64,000 nt of DNA. Source: JACCTH01 sp963761985 (GTDB lineage Bacteria > Actinomycetota > Acidimicrobiia > Spongiisociales > ZC4RG35). The position numbers were made by a program, and so were the translations under genes. Of the stretch, positions 41,862-50,593 are shown one piece after another. The notes under the pieces are model-generated. The model saw nothing but the letters and a program-made list of their open reading frames with translations, had not been told where the DNA came from and did not search any database. The first letter of the stretch is position 1. Every line of letters starts with the position of its first letter. The stretch spans positions 124,001 through 188,000 of the forward strand of contig CAVXIT010000012.1 of NCBI GenBank assembly GCA_963761985.1. The letters are read 5' to 3'.

Positions 41862-43133
41862 ATGCCCGCCACCATTGTCCTCGGAGCCCAATGGGGGGAC
41901 GAGGGCAAGGGCCGGGTCACCGACTTTTTCGCCGAGGATTCCGATTTCGTCGTCCGCTATCAGGGCGGAAACAATGCCGGGCACACCATCGTCGTAGGGG
42001 ACCAGAAAATCGCGCTGTCCCTGATTCCCTCGGGGGTCCTCTATCCGGACTGCACGCCTGTCATCGGCTCAGGCTGTGTGATTGATCCCAAGGTGCTCCT
42101 CGAAGAGATGGACATGCTCGCCGGCAAGGGAATCGATCCTTCCCGACTGCGGATCTCCGCCAACGCCCATCTGATCATGCCCTATCACCGCAAGCTCGAT
42201 CTCATGATGGAGCGCCACCTCGGGCGCAACCAGATTGGGACCACCAAGAGGGGGATCGGCCCCGCTTACACCGATAAGTACTCGCGGACAGGAATCCGGG
42301 TTCAGGACCTCTATGACCCCGACATCTTCCGAGCCAAGGTCAAAGTCGCTCTCGACGAAAAAAACCGTGTCCTCACCCGCGTCTACAACCAGATCGGGAT
42401 GAAGGCGGACGAGATCGCTGAGGAGTACCTCGACTACGCCGAGCGCTTGCGGGTCTTCGTGGACGACACTTCGCTGCTTTTATGGCAAGGCCTCGAAGAT
42501 GGAAAGAACGTTCTCCTCGAAGGGGCGCAGGGGACGTTGCTCGACGTCGACCATGGCACCTATCCGTTCGTCACGTCATCGAACCCGACCGCCGGTGGAG
42601 CGCTGATCGGCGCGGGTATCGGCCCAGCAGCGATCAAGGATGTCGTCGGGGTTGCGAAGGCGTACATCTCCCGCGTCGGAACCGGGCCGTTTCCGACCGA
42701 GTTAGAAGACGAGACCGGCGACCGCTTGATCGAGCTTGGAGGCGAATACGGAACCGTGACTGGCAGGCGCCGACGTTGCGGCTGGCTCGACCTCGTCGCG
42801 TTGCGCTACGCGGTCAGAGTGAATGGCATCACCAAGCTCTTCATAACCAAACTCGACATTCTCAGCCACTTCGACACCATCAAGGTGGCGGTGTCCTATG
42901 AGAGCGACGACGGCGCCCATGTTGACTTTCCCCGCCAACACCGGGTGTTGTACAACTGCCGGCCGGTCTACGCGACCTTCGAGGGATGGCGCCAGGACGT
43001 TTCCGAGGTGCGCACATACCAAGACTTGCCCGAACCGGTCCAGAATTATCTCGGCTTCATTTCCGAGGAGTCGAAGACCCCAATCTGTTGGGTGTCGGTA
43101 GGGCCGGAGCGGGGCCAGCTCGTCTCGGTATGA
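41862..43133 (+). CDS. purA: Adenylosuccinate synthetase
   Basis: A 423-residue enzyme that joins IMP and aspartate with GTP, the first AMP-specific step. The P-loop is GAQWGDEGKGRVTD, then QGGNNAGHTIV, TTKRGIGPAYTDK, EGAQGTLLDVDHGTYPFVTSSN, and the GTP-binding TGRRRRCGWLDLVA region. ATG 41862 starts the gene, divergent from the PGM1-like gene. The stop overlaps purD as ATGA, so both are one transcript. Confidence 0.96.
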   Translation: MPATIVLGAQWGDEGKGRVTDFFAEDSDFVVRYQGGNNAGHTIVVGDQKIALSLIPSGVLYPDCTPVIGSGCVIDPKVLLEEMDMLAGKGIDPSRLRISANAHLIMPYHRKLDLMMERHLGRNQIGTTKRGIGPAYTDKYSRTGIRVQDLYDPDIFRAKVKVALDEKNRVLTRVYNQIGMKADEIAEEYLDYAERLRVFVDDTSLLLWQGLEDGKNVLLEGAQGTLLDVDHGTYPFVTSSNPTAGGALIGAGIGPAAIKDVVGVAKAYISRVGTGPFPTELEDETGDRLIELGGEYGTVTGRRRRCGWLDLVALRYAVRVNGITKLFITKLDILSHFDTIKVAVSYESDDGAHVDFPRQHRVLYNCRPVYATFEGWRQDVSEVRTYQDLPEPVQNYLGFISEESKTPICWVSVGPERGQLVSV

Positions 43134-44357
43134 AGGTGGTGTTGCTCGGCGGAGGTGGTCGCGAGCACGCCCTGGGCTGGAAGCTGTGCCAGAGCGATCG
43201 GTTGTCGTCGCTCATCTCAGTTCCCGGCAATCCGGGCCTCGCTTCGCTGGGCCCCGTGGTCGCGCTCGATCCCACGAATGCCGCCGCGGTCGTGGACCTG
43301 GTGCAGCGGGAGTCGGCCGACCTGGTGGTCGTCGGACCCGAGGCACCCCTCGCCGCCGGAGTGGTCGACGCGCTCGAGCGCACCGGAGTACCCACATGGG
43401 GCCCGAGCCGGGGTGCCGCCGCCCTCGAATGGTCCAAATCGTTCGCCAAAGAGCTCATGGATAAGGCGGGAGTGCGAACCGCGGCATGGGAGTCATTCAC
43501 CGAAACGGAACGGGCTCATGCCTATCTCCGCTCGCGTATCCCGCCCTTTGTGATCAAGGCCAACGGACTTGCCGCAGGTAAGGGGGTGCTGGTGACGACC
43601 GATCGCGCCGAGGCGGAAACCTGGATAGAGCGATGTCTCGACGGAGAGTTCGGCGAACGACGGGTCGTCGTCGAGGACTATCTGGAAGGCCCCGAGGTCA
43701 GCGTCTTCGCCCTCTGCCGCGGCGAGGAGGCAGTCGCCCTCGAGCCAGCTCGCGACTTCAAACGACTCCGGGACGGCGATCAGGGCCCCAACACCGGCGG
43801 AATGGGCTCGTATTCACCTGTTGCTGATCTCCCTCCGGGACTGGTTCAGCACACGCTTGATCGTGTGATCAAACCGGTGCTGAAGACGATGGCGAATGAT
43901 GGCAAGCCCTACACGGGTTTTCTCTATGCCGGCCTTGTGCTGACTGATAACGAGCCCACGGTTCTCGAGTTCAACTGCCGGCTCGGAGATCCTGAGACAC
44001 AGGTGCTGATGCCACGCCTGGCAAGCGACCTGATCGACCTGATCGAGGCTTGGCTTAGTGGCAGCGCGGCCGCCCCGGAATGGCATGACATTGCCTGTCT
44101 CAACGTGGTTCTCGCCGCCCCGGGCTATCCAGACTCACCTGTGGCGGGGGCGCGAGTAGAGATTGAAGATCTTCCGCAATGGCGCTCTCGTCTTTCATGC
44201 CGGGACCGGCGAGGACGAGAACGGGCTCTTCGCTCAGGGCGGCCGGGTCCTCAACGTTGTCGGAACCGGGTCCGCGCTGCCTGAAGCTCGCGCCAATGCC
44301 TATGCCGCGGTCGACGCAATCGAGTTCCCCGACGCGCTGTTTCGCCGGGATATCTAG
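43130..44357 (+). CDS. purD: Phosphoribosylamine-glycine ligase, frameshifted near the C terminus
   Basis: PurD makes GAR in purine synthesis. The first 350 residues are standard: VVLLGGGGREHALGWKL, GPEAPLAAGVVDAL, the ATP-grasp lid KANGLAAGKGV and FNCRLGDPETQ. The frame then breaks at about 44178: the expected end, NGALVFHAGTGEDENG, GGRVLNVVGTG and ARANAYAAVDAIEF, continues in the next frame. Dropping one base there restores a 408-residue protein. Since this is a single-copy essential enzyme in an intact pathway, a sequencing indel is more likely than a real lesion. It overlaps purA as ATGA. Confidence 0.85.
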
Positions 44358-44367
44358 GTTGGCCCAC

Positions 44368-44385
44368 ATGAAAGTCAGCAGGTGA
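44368..44385 (+). other. Five-codon upstream ORF overlapping the purE start
   Basis: ATGAAAGTCAGCAGG followed by TGA encodes MKVSR. Its stop overlaps the GTG of purE as GTGA. A similar mini-ORF precedes purB. Ribosome-binding signals before it are weak. It may couple purE translation to that of the upstream message or be chance. Confidence 0.3.
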
Positions 44386-44840
44386 GAGTCGCCATCGTGA
44401 TGGGCTCGGGCTCTGACCGTCCGATCATGGAGAAAGCGGGCCAGATGCTCGACCGGTTCGGCATCGAATCGGTGACCCAGGTGCTCTCGGCCCACAAGAC
44501 GCCCGATCAGGCGATCGCGTTCGCCGAGGGCGCCGCGGCCGATGGCTTTCAGGTGATCATCGCCGGAGCGGGCAAAGCCGCGCACCTCGCAGGCGTGATG
44601 GCGGCCAAGTCGCTGCTCCCGGTGATCGGGGTGCCGCTCAGCGCTTCGCTCGATGGTCTCGATGCTCTCCTATCCACAGTGCAGATGCCAACTGGAATTC
44701 CCGTCGCCACCGTCGCGGTTGACGGATCGACGAACGCGGCTTTGCTGGCGGTGGCGATCCTCGCGATCGACAACGCCGAGCTGAGAGAGAAGCTCTCGAG
44801 CTATCGAAGCCAGCTCGCGGCGGACACTCTCGCTGGCTAG
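44382..44840 (+). CDS. purE: N5-carboxyaminoimidazole ribonucleotide mutase
   Basis: A 152-residue enzyme that converts N5-CAIR to CAIR. The typical pattern VAIVMGSGSDRPIMEKA, then SAHKTPDQAIAFAEGA, IAGAGKAAHLAGVMA and GVPLSASLDGLDALLSTVQMPTGIPVATVAV is complete. Class I PurE needs PurK, which is not in the window. The GTG start overlaps a five-codon ORF. The stop shares a CTAG with the convergent DNA glycosylase-like gene. Confidence 0.95.
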   Translation: MRVAIVMGSGSDRPIMEKAGQMLDRFGIESVTQVLSAHKTPDQAIAFAEGAAADGFQVIIAGAGKAAHLAGVMAAKSLLPVIGVPLSASLDGLDALLSTVQMPTGIPVATVAVDGSTNAALLAVAILAIDNAELREKLSSYRSQLAADTLAG

Positions 44841-46018
44841 ATCTTCTGCAGCGCGGCGGCCAAACCGCCATTGGGCTCGACTACCACGTCCTCGAGTGAC
44901 AGCCAGTCCGCCATCGTTCGCAGTTCTTCTTTGATGCGACGCGCCAGTTTCTTCGGGTCACGCCCGCTTTCGATATGGGCACCGCGAACCAACAGCGCGG
45001 ATCGAGCCCGGTCGGCTTTCAGGTCGAGTCGTCCGACCAGTTCGCCGTCGAAGAGCACCGGGAAGACGTAGTAACCAAAGATTCTCTTGGGCTGGGGCGT
45101 ATAGATCTCAATTCGATAGTGGAAGTTGAAGAGACGCTCGGTGCGAGGGCGGTACCAGACCACGGGATCGAACGGGCAAAGAAAAGCCACTCCTTCAATT
45201 TTGCGCGGAGTCGACGCTTCCGGATCGAGGTAGGCCTTGTCTTTCCAGCCTTCGACGTTGACTTCGACGGCCTCGCCGGCCGCCACCATCTCTTTCAAGA
45301 GTGGCCGGCAGGCCGCATTCCCCTGTCGGTAGTAGTCGGTGAGATCGGCGAGAGTCGCTACTCCGGTATGACGAAGAGACTTGCGCAAGAGCTCCCGGCG
45401 CTGCTCCGACTCGGAGAGTGAGCGGTTCAGAATCTCCGCGGGGAGAACCCGCTCGGTCAAGTCGTACGTGCGAGAGAAGTTGATTCGGGTCGGCACTGTC
45501 AGCTCGCCTTGGAAGAACAAGTTCTCTAACGCAGTCTTGGCGAACGACCAATCCCACCAGGGGCCACGCCCGGTCTCGTGTTGTTCCTCAAGTTGGGCCG
45601 GTCGAATCGGGCCCTCGCGACGGACCCGCTCGCGGATCTCAGCCAGGGCTCCGGGATGGTCTTGCTCATAGGCGGAGACCGAGCGGAACATGCCCCACCC
45701 TTCCATCCGGTGTCGAAAGAGAGGCCAATCTTCGATTGGGATCAAAGCGGCCATGTGCGCCCAATATTCGACCAACTCGCGCTTCTTGCCCCAGGCCATG
45801 TCGTTGAGAAGGCGCACTGGATAGTTCCCGAGGCGGGCAAAGAACGGGAGATAGTGAGCGCGGGCGACGACGTTGACGGAATCGATCTGCACGACCCCGA
45901 CCCGATCGAGCACCCGCCGCATGTGGCGCACGGTGACCTTTCCAGTCGGCCGCGGATCGGAGAATCCCTGCGCGGCCAGAGCTATTCGTTGCGCTTGCGC
46001 GATCCCTATCTCTCGCAT
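44837..46018 (-). CDS. Winged-helix DNA glycosylase, AlkZ/YcaQ family
   Basis: A 393-residue protein of the HTH_42 family. The QxD catalytic motif in VGVVQIDSVNVVARAHYLPFFARLG matches the YcaQ type rather than the QxQ of AlkZ; members unhook alkylated or crosslinked bases. Further family marks are PFDPVVWYRPRTERLFNFHYRIEIYTP and FPVLFDGELVGRLDLKADR. ATG 46018 is 51 bases from the divergent purB. Its role in DNA crosslink repair is inferred from the family. Confidence 0.88.
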   Translation of the reverse strand: MREIGIAQAQRIALAAQGFSDPRPTGKVTVRHMRRVLDRVGVVQIDSVNVVARAHYLPFFARLGNYPVRLLNDMAWGKKRELVEYWAHMAALIPIEDWPLFRHRMEGWGMFRSVSAYEQDHPGALAEIRERVRREGPIRPAQLEEQHETGRGPWWDWSFAKTALENLFFQGELTVPTRINFSRTYDLTERVLPAEILNRSLSESEQRRELLRKSLRHTGVATLADLTDYYRQGNAACRPLLKEMVAAGEAVEVNVEGWKDKAYLDPEASTPRKIEGVAFLCPFDPVVWYRPRTERLFNFHYRIEIYTPQPKRIFGYYVFPVLFDGELVGRLDLKADRARSALLVRGAHIESGRDPKKLARRIKEELRTMADWLSLEDVVVEPNGGLAAALQKI

Positions 46019-46049
46019 GGAGCGGGCACGGTAGGGAGCCAGGAGAAAT

Positions 46050-46073
46050 ATGTTTGTAGCCTGCCGCCGGTGA
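46050..46073 (+). other. Seven-codon upstream ORF overlapping the purB start
   Basis: ATG 46050 follows an AGGAG site by four bases and encodes MFVACRR; the TGA stop overlaps the purB GTG as GTGA. This gives purB a plausible coupling signal, since its own GTG has no close ribosome-binding site. Confidence 0.4.
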
Positions 46074-47377
46074 TCGGCCGCTACTCATTGCCCGAGATGG
46101 CGCGCCTCTGGACCGAAGAGCACAAGCTCGAGGTGTGGAAGGAAGTTGAGATTCTGGCGCTCGAAGCCTGGGGCCAGACTGGAACTGTTCCCGCCGAAGC
46201 AACCGCCGCCTTGCGTCGCGCGCCGACGCCGACACCGGCCGAAGTGGTGGAACGAGAAAAAGCTACCGATCACGACCTGGCCGCTTTCGTCGATCTGCTC
46301 GCAGCCAGCAGCGGTCGGATGGGCCGGTTTGTCCACTACGGACTGACGTCGTCCGATGTGCTTGATACGGCGCTCGGCCACATCCTCGGCGAAGCGGGGG
46401 ATTTGCTGGCTGGCTCGGTCGCGGCGACCTTCGAAACCGTGCGGCGGCGGGCAATGGAGGAGAGGGACACGGTGATGCTCGGCCGGACACACGGCGTATG
46501 GGCCGAGCCAACTTCGCTGGGGCTCAAGCTGGCTTCGTGGGCATTCGAGCTCAGTCGCGATCACGCCCGGTTGGTGCGCGCGACCGAGGCTGTCGCAATC
46601 GGCAAGATCTCCGGTGCTGTTGGTAGCTACGCCCACACTCCTCCCGAGATCGAATCATTCGTCTGCCGCCGGCTCGGGATCGGGGTAGAACCCGCTTCTT
46701 CGCAGGTCACCGCGCGCGATCGACATGCCGAGTTTCTCGCGGCGGTGGCGCTTACTGGAGCGAGCTTGGAAAGGATGGCGACCGAGGTCCGGCATCTGCA
46801 AAGGTCGGAGGTGGGCGAGGTGCGCGAACCGTTCACTGCCAGTCAAAAGGGATCCTCGGCAATGCCGCACAAGCGCAATCCGATCGTGTCGGAGCGGATC
46901 GTCGGCATGGCGCGGCTGCTGCGCGGCTTTGCCCAGGTCGGTTACGAGAACGTGGCGCTTTGGCACGAACGCGACATCAGCCATTCCTCGGCCGAACGCG
47001 TCGCCCTCCCCGACGCCTGCCTGCTGCTCCATTACATGCTGGTGAAGATCGAGCGTCTAATCGACGGTCTCGTCATCGACCGGGACCGTATGCGACGAAA
47101 CCTGGAAGGGACCGGTGGGTTGGTCTACAGCCAGGCTGCGCTCTTGGCTCTGATCGAAAGCGGACTTTCACGCGAGATCGCCTACCGAATCGTCCAGGAA
47201 AACGCCCTCCGCACCTGGGAGGACAAGACTCCACTGGTCGAACTTCTGGCTGCCGATCCGCGGGTGCAGCTCGAGCCCGATCGGCTCCGGGCGTGTTTCG
47301 ACCCGGCCCGTTTTCTGCAGCACACCTCGATCGTCTTCGATCGCCTAGCCGACACGGTTCTACAACCGCGCCAATGA
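46070..47377 (+). CDS. purB: Adenylosuccinate lyase
   Basis: A 435-residue enzyme acting twice in purine synthesis, on SAICAR and on adenylosuccinate. It begins VIGRYSLPEMARLWTEEHKL, has the lyase signature QKGSSAMPHKRNPIVSERI with the catalytic Ser, HYGLTSSDVLDTAL and GRTHGVWAEPTS with the catalytic His. GTG 46070 is fixed by homology and by the overlap with a short upstream ORF; the longer frame to 45578 is antisense to the glycosylase gene. The stop overlaps the antiporter start as ATGA. Confidence 0.95.
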   Translation: MIGRYSLPEMARLWTEEHKLEVWKEVEILALEAWGQTGTVPAEATAALRRAPTPTPAEVVEREKATDHDLAAFVDLLAASSGRMGRFVHYGLTSSDVLDTALGHILGEAGDLLAGSVAATFETVRRRAMEERDTVMLGRTHGVWAEPTSLGLKLASWAFELSRDHARLVRATEAVAIGKISGAVGSYAHTPPEIESFVCRRLGIGVEPASSQVTARDRHAEFLAAVALTGASLERMATEVRHLQRSEVGEVREPFTASQKGSSAMPHKRNPIVSERIVGMARLLRGFAQVGYENVALWHERDISHSSAERVALPDACLLLHYMLVKIERLIDGLVIDRDRMRRNLEGTGGLVYSQAALLALIESGLSREIAYRIVQENALRTWEDKTPLVELLAADPRVQLEPDRLRACFDPARFLQHTSIVFDRLADTVLQPRQ

Positions 47378-49506
47378 CCGAAACGTTCGGCGCCGCTCAG
47401 CCCAACGACATCCTTCATCTCCTGATGATGGTGGCTGTGCTGCTGGCGGGGGCGCGGTTGCTTGGCGAGGTTTTCTCCCGGTTGGGACAGCCGACCGTGG
47501 TGGGGGAGATCCTCGCTGGAGTCTTACTTGGGCCTTCCGTTCTCGGCGCGATTGCTCCGGGTCTGTCGGCCTGGACGCTTCCCCAAACTGCGACCCAGGG
47601 TCACCTGCTCGAACTCGTGGGTCTCATCGGAGTGATGTTCCTGCTGCTGGTGATCGGCATCGAAACCGACCTTGTCCTCATTCGCCGAAAGGCGCGGACT
47701 GCGATCGGGGTTTCTCTCGGAGGGTTGTTTCTGCCGTTGGTCCTCGGCCTACTGTTGGGTCTGGTCTTCCCGGCCGACTTGTTGGCCGACCCCAATCAAC
47801 GAGTGGTCTTTGCGCTCTTCCTGGCAGCAGCAATGTCAATCACTGCGATCCCCGTCCTGGCGAAAGTATTGATCGACCTTGGCTTGATGCGACGAGACAT
47901 CGGTCAGACCATGCTCGCTGCCGCAATGGTCGACGACCTTGCCGGTTGGACCCTCCTGGGAATCATCACGTCGCTGGCTTCTGAAGGGGGTCTCGAGCCA
48001 GCGACGGTTGCTCGAGCGCTGCTCACTGTCGGCGGTTTCGTCGCTGTCACCGCCCTGGCTGGACGTGTTCTAGTCACCCGGACGCTGGCCCTCGTGCAAG
48101 ATCGACTGACCAGCCGCGACCGCCTTCTAACTTTGGTAGTGGTTTTTGCTTTTGTCTGGGCGGCGTTCTCGCAAAGCTTGGGCCTTGAGCCCGTCATCGG
48201 GGCATTCGCGGTCGGCATACTTTTTGGACAACTTCGCCGTCTCCCCGCCAACGTGCCGCAACGCTTGGAATCAGTGGCCCTGGGGATCTTCGGGCCCATC
48301 TTCTTCGCGATCGCCGGCCTCAAGGTGAACATCCCCAACCTCGCTCAGCCGCGCCTGCTCTTGTTGACCTTCGTCGTCATCGCGGTTGCTACTTTCTCGA
48401 AGGTCGTTGGCGCGTACATCGGCGCCCGCTACGTCAGCGGGCAAGGAGCCTGGACCGCTCTTGCTTTCGGAATCGGGATGAATGCGCGCGGGGCGGTTGA
48501 AATCATCATCGGCTCGGTTGGTCTTGCTCTCGGATTGATTTCCCAGGACGTCTATTCAATGATCGTGGTGATGGCCGTGGTGACGTCGATCATGGCTCCC
48601 TTCGGTCTGCGAGCCGTGATCCGTCACCTCGAGCCCGAAGGCCAGGAGCTGATTCGTCTCGAACGCGAGAAGGCCGCCGAAGGTTCGCTGATCGCGGGGA
48701 TTCGCCGCGTGCTTCTACCGATTCGGCCCCGGGAGAACGCGCTGGGCGGAGCCCAAACCATCGAAGCCGTCCTGCTCGGGAAGCTGGCGCGTACCCATGG
48801 ATTGGCGGTGACGCTGTTCTCGGTGGGATCGCGCGACGCCTATGACTTCCTGGGGCGGATCGAGCATCTCTTTGCCAGCGCGGAGGTCCAGAAGCGGGTG
48901 GTCGAAAGCGAAAGTCCGGTCTCGGCGGTCATCGCCGAGGCGCAACGGGACTACGACCTGGTCGTGCTGGGAGCGACCGAGGTCGACAACACCGCCGAAG
49001 CCTTGTTTGGAGGAATGGTGGACGAGGTCGTCCGTCTGGCCCCGGTGCCTTCGCTGGTCGTCCGGGGCGGGAACATCGAGGAGGGTTGGGCGCCGCGTCG
49101 CATCGTGGTTCCGACCGACGGCACGCCGAACTCGCGACGAGCGGCCGAGCTCGCCTTCGCCGTCGCCGAGCGGGACGCGGTGGTGACCGTGGTCCATGTC
49201 GTCACCCGGCACACGTCGATCACCGGCAGCTTCCGCGACCGGGCCGCCGCTCGTCACGAAATGGGGCACCAAATCACGGCTGACTTGCGCCAGCTTGGCG
49301 AGTCGATCGGCATCACCACCGAGACGGAAGTGCGCATGGGACCGGAACCCGAGGACGCGATCCTCGAGACCGCCCGCCGCACCCGCGCCGACCTCGTCAT
49401 ACTGGGAACAGGCGTACGCGCCGCTTCCAGCCGGCTCTTCCTCGGCCCCCGCGTCGAACGCATCCTCGCCGCCTGCCCCTGCCCTGTCGTGGTGTTGAAC
49501 ACGTAG
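47374..49506 (+). CDS. CPA2 cation/proton antiporter with two universal stress domains
   Basis: A 710-residue protein. Residues 1-420 form about 12 helices of the Na+/H+ exchanger (Kef/CPA2) fold, with GQPTVVGEILAGVLLGPSVLG, TAIPVLAKVLIDLGL and the charged helix AAAMVDDLAGW carrying the ion-binding Asp pair. After it, two UspA-like domains: one around LVVLGATEV, the second APRRIVVPTDGTPNSRRAAELAFAVAE to the C-terminal DLVILGTGVRAASSRLFLGPRVERILAACPCPVVVL. ATG 47374 overlaps purB as ATGA. Cation and trigger are unknown. Repeat copy B begins right after the stop. Confidence 0.9.
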   Translation: MTETFGAAQPNDILHLLMMVAVLLAGARLLGEVFSRLGQPTVVGEILAGVLLGPSVLGAIAPGLSAWTLPQTATQGHLLELVGLIGVMFLLLVIGIETDLVLIRRKARTAIGVSLGGLFLPLVLGLLLGLVFPADLLADPNQRVVFALFLAAAMSITAIPVLAKVLIDLGLMRRDIGQTMLAAAMVDDLAGWTLLGIITSLASEGGLEPATVARALLTVGGFVAVTALAGRVLVTRTLALVQDRLTSRDRLLTLVVVFAFVWAAFSQSLGLEPVIGAFAVGILFGQLRRLPANVPQRLESVALGIFGPIFFAIAGLKVNIPNLAQPRLLLLTFVVIAVATFSKVVGAYIGARYVSGQGAWTALAFGIGMNARGAVEIIIGSVGLALGLISQDVYSMIVVMAVVTSIMAPFGLRAVIRHLEPEGQELIRLEREKAAEGSLIAGIRRVLLPIRPRENALGGAQTIEAVLLGKLARTHGLAVTLFSVGSRDAYDFLGRIEHLFASAEVQKRVVESESPVSAVIAEAQRDYDLVVLGATEVDNTAEALFGGMVDEVVRLAPVPSLVVRGGNIEEGWAPRRIVVPTDGTPNSRRAAELAFAVAERDAVVTVVHVVTRHTSITGSFRDRAAARHEMGHQITADLRQLGESIGITTETEVRMGPEPEDAILETARRTRADLVILGTGVRAASSRLFLGPRVERILAACPCPVVVLNT

Positions 49507-49507
49507 G

Positions 49508-49564
49508 TTTTGCGAACCCAGGGTTGGTAGCCGCGCTTGAACGCGGATAACAGCCCGCAGAACG
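49508..49564 (-). repeat. Dispersed repeat, copy B (inverted)
   Basis: On the minus strand it reads as copy A: TTATCCGCG, AGCGCGGCT, then AACCCTGGGTTCGCAAAA. It starts one base after the antiporter stop codon. With copy C it forms an inverted pair around the AbiEi/DUF559-like pseudogene. Confidence 0.75.
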
Positions 49565-49606
49565 AACCCCTACCGACGCCATCGCCAATCTGGCACAGTT
49601 GACCTT

Positions 49607-50527
49607 GTGAAGCTTGACTATCGAACTAGGGCGATCTGGCTGCGAATCGCAGGCTGGATACATCGGACACGAGCAAGCCATCAAGCTTGGGGCATGACCA
49701 GAGATGCAATCAGGTGGCGGTTGCGAGACAGGAGATGTGGATTCCGCTCGGACGTGGGCTCTATCGGGTCAACGGTATTGAGCGGCGACTATCGGGGACT
49801 GCTCAGAGGCAGCTATGGCGATCCTGCCCGACCCCACGGTTTCGCATCAGTCGGCCGCCGAGCTCACCAGGATGTCGAATGTGCCTCGCCGGAAATTGGC
49901 CGTTGTAACGGTTCACGCCGGAACGACTCATGACTTTCCGGGAGTCAAGATTCACCGTTCGATCGACCTGCCCGCACCCATCGAATGGCAGGTCGATGGC
50001 ATCCTGACGACTACGCCGGCTCGCACTTTGATAGATCTCGCTGCTGTCCTCCGGCCGCGCCACATGGCACAGGTGCTTGACGAGGCTTTGGCATCGCGAA
50101 TCGCTGACCCTCGACGACGTGCAGACCGTCTTTGCAGACGTGGCGAGACGTGGACGCACGGGTACGGCGGCGATGCGAGGCCTTCTGAAGGACCGTGTTG
50201 GATCTGAGTTGATCACTGCGACCGGCTGGAGCGGAGTTGGTATGAAGTGTTTTCGAGAGTGGCGGCTTCCCCAGGCCGGAATTCCAGTATCCGGCGCCTT
50301 GGAATCCAGAGCCGACGCATCGACTTCGCTTGGCCGCATTTCCGATGTTGGCTGTGAGTGCGATAGCCGGCGCTGGCATACCAGGGACAACGACTTCCAA
50401 GCGGACCGCACTCCGCGACAACCTCGCCCTCGCCCACAACTGGCGAATTTACCGGTTCACGTGGGAAGATTTTCGCCAACGCCCGCATCTCGTCGTTGCG
50501 CAACTTCAAGCGGCACTCGCAGCGTGA
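49607..50527 (+). pseudogene. AbiEi-family antitoxin/DUF559-like protein, multiple frameshifts
   Basis: Pieces of one protein occur in order but in changing frames: HQAWGMTRDAIRWRL, then WIPLGRGLYRVNGI, then PTVSHQSAAELTR, GVKIHRSIDLPAPIEW and TTTPARTLIDLAAVLRPRHM, then LDDVQTVFADVARRGRTGTAAMRGLL, and last DNLALAHNWRIYRFTWEDFRQRPHLVVAQL. This is the layout of AbiEi-type winged-helix proteins with a C-terminal DUF559 (Vsr-like) fold. At least four single-base shifts occur near 49735, 49810, 50100 and 50225-50330. It may be a decayed gene or damaged by sequencing indels; no toxin partner is seen. Confidence 0.7.
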
Positions 50528-50535
50528 GACGCTAC

Positions 50536-50593
50536 GATTCTCTGGGCTGGTATCCGGCTGTACTGCGTACGTCCGAACCCTGGGTTCGCTAAA
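50536..50593 (+). repeat. Dispersed repeat, copy C
   Basis: It reads GATTCTCTGGGCTGGTATCC and ends AACCCTGGGTTCGCTAAA. It overlaps the last codon of the ROK kinase by a few bases. It is 9 bases after the AbiEi-like gene and in opposite orientation to copy B, so both point outward with the AACCC end. Confidence 0.75.
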
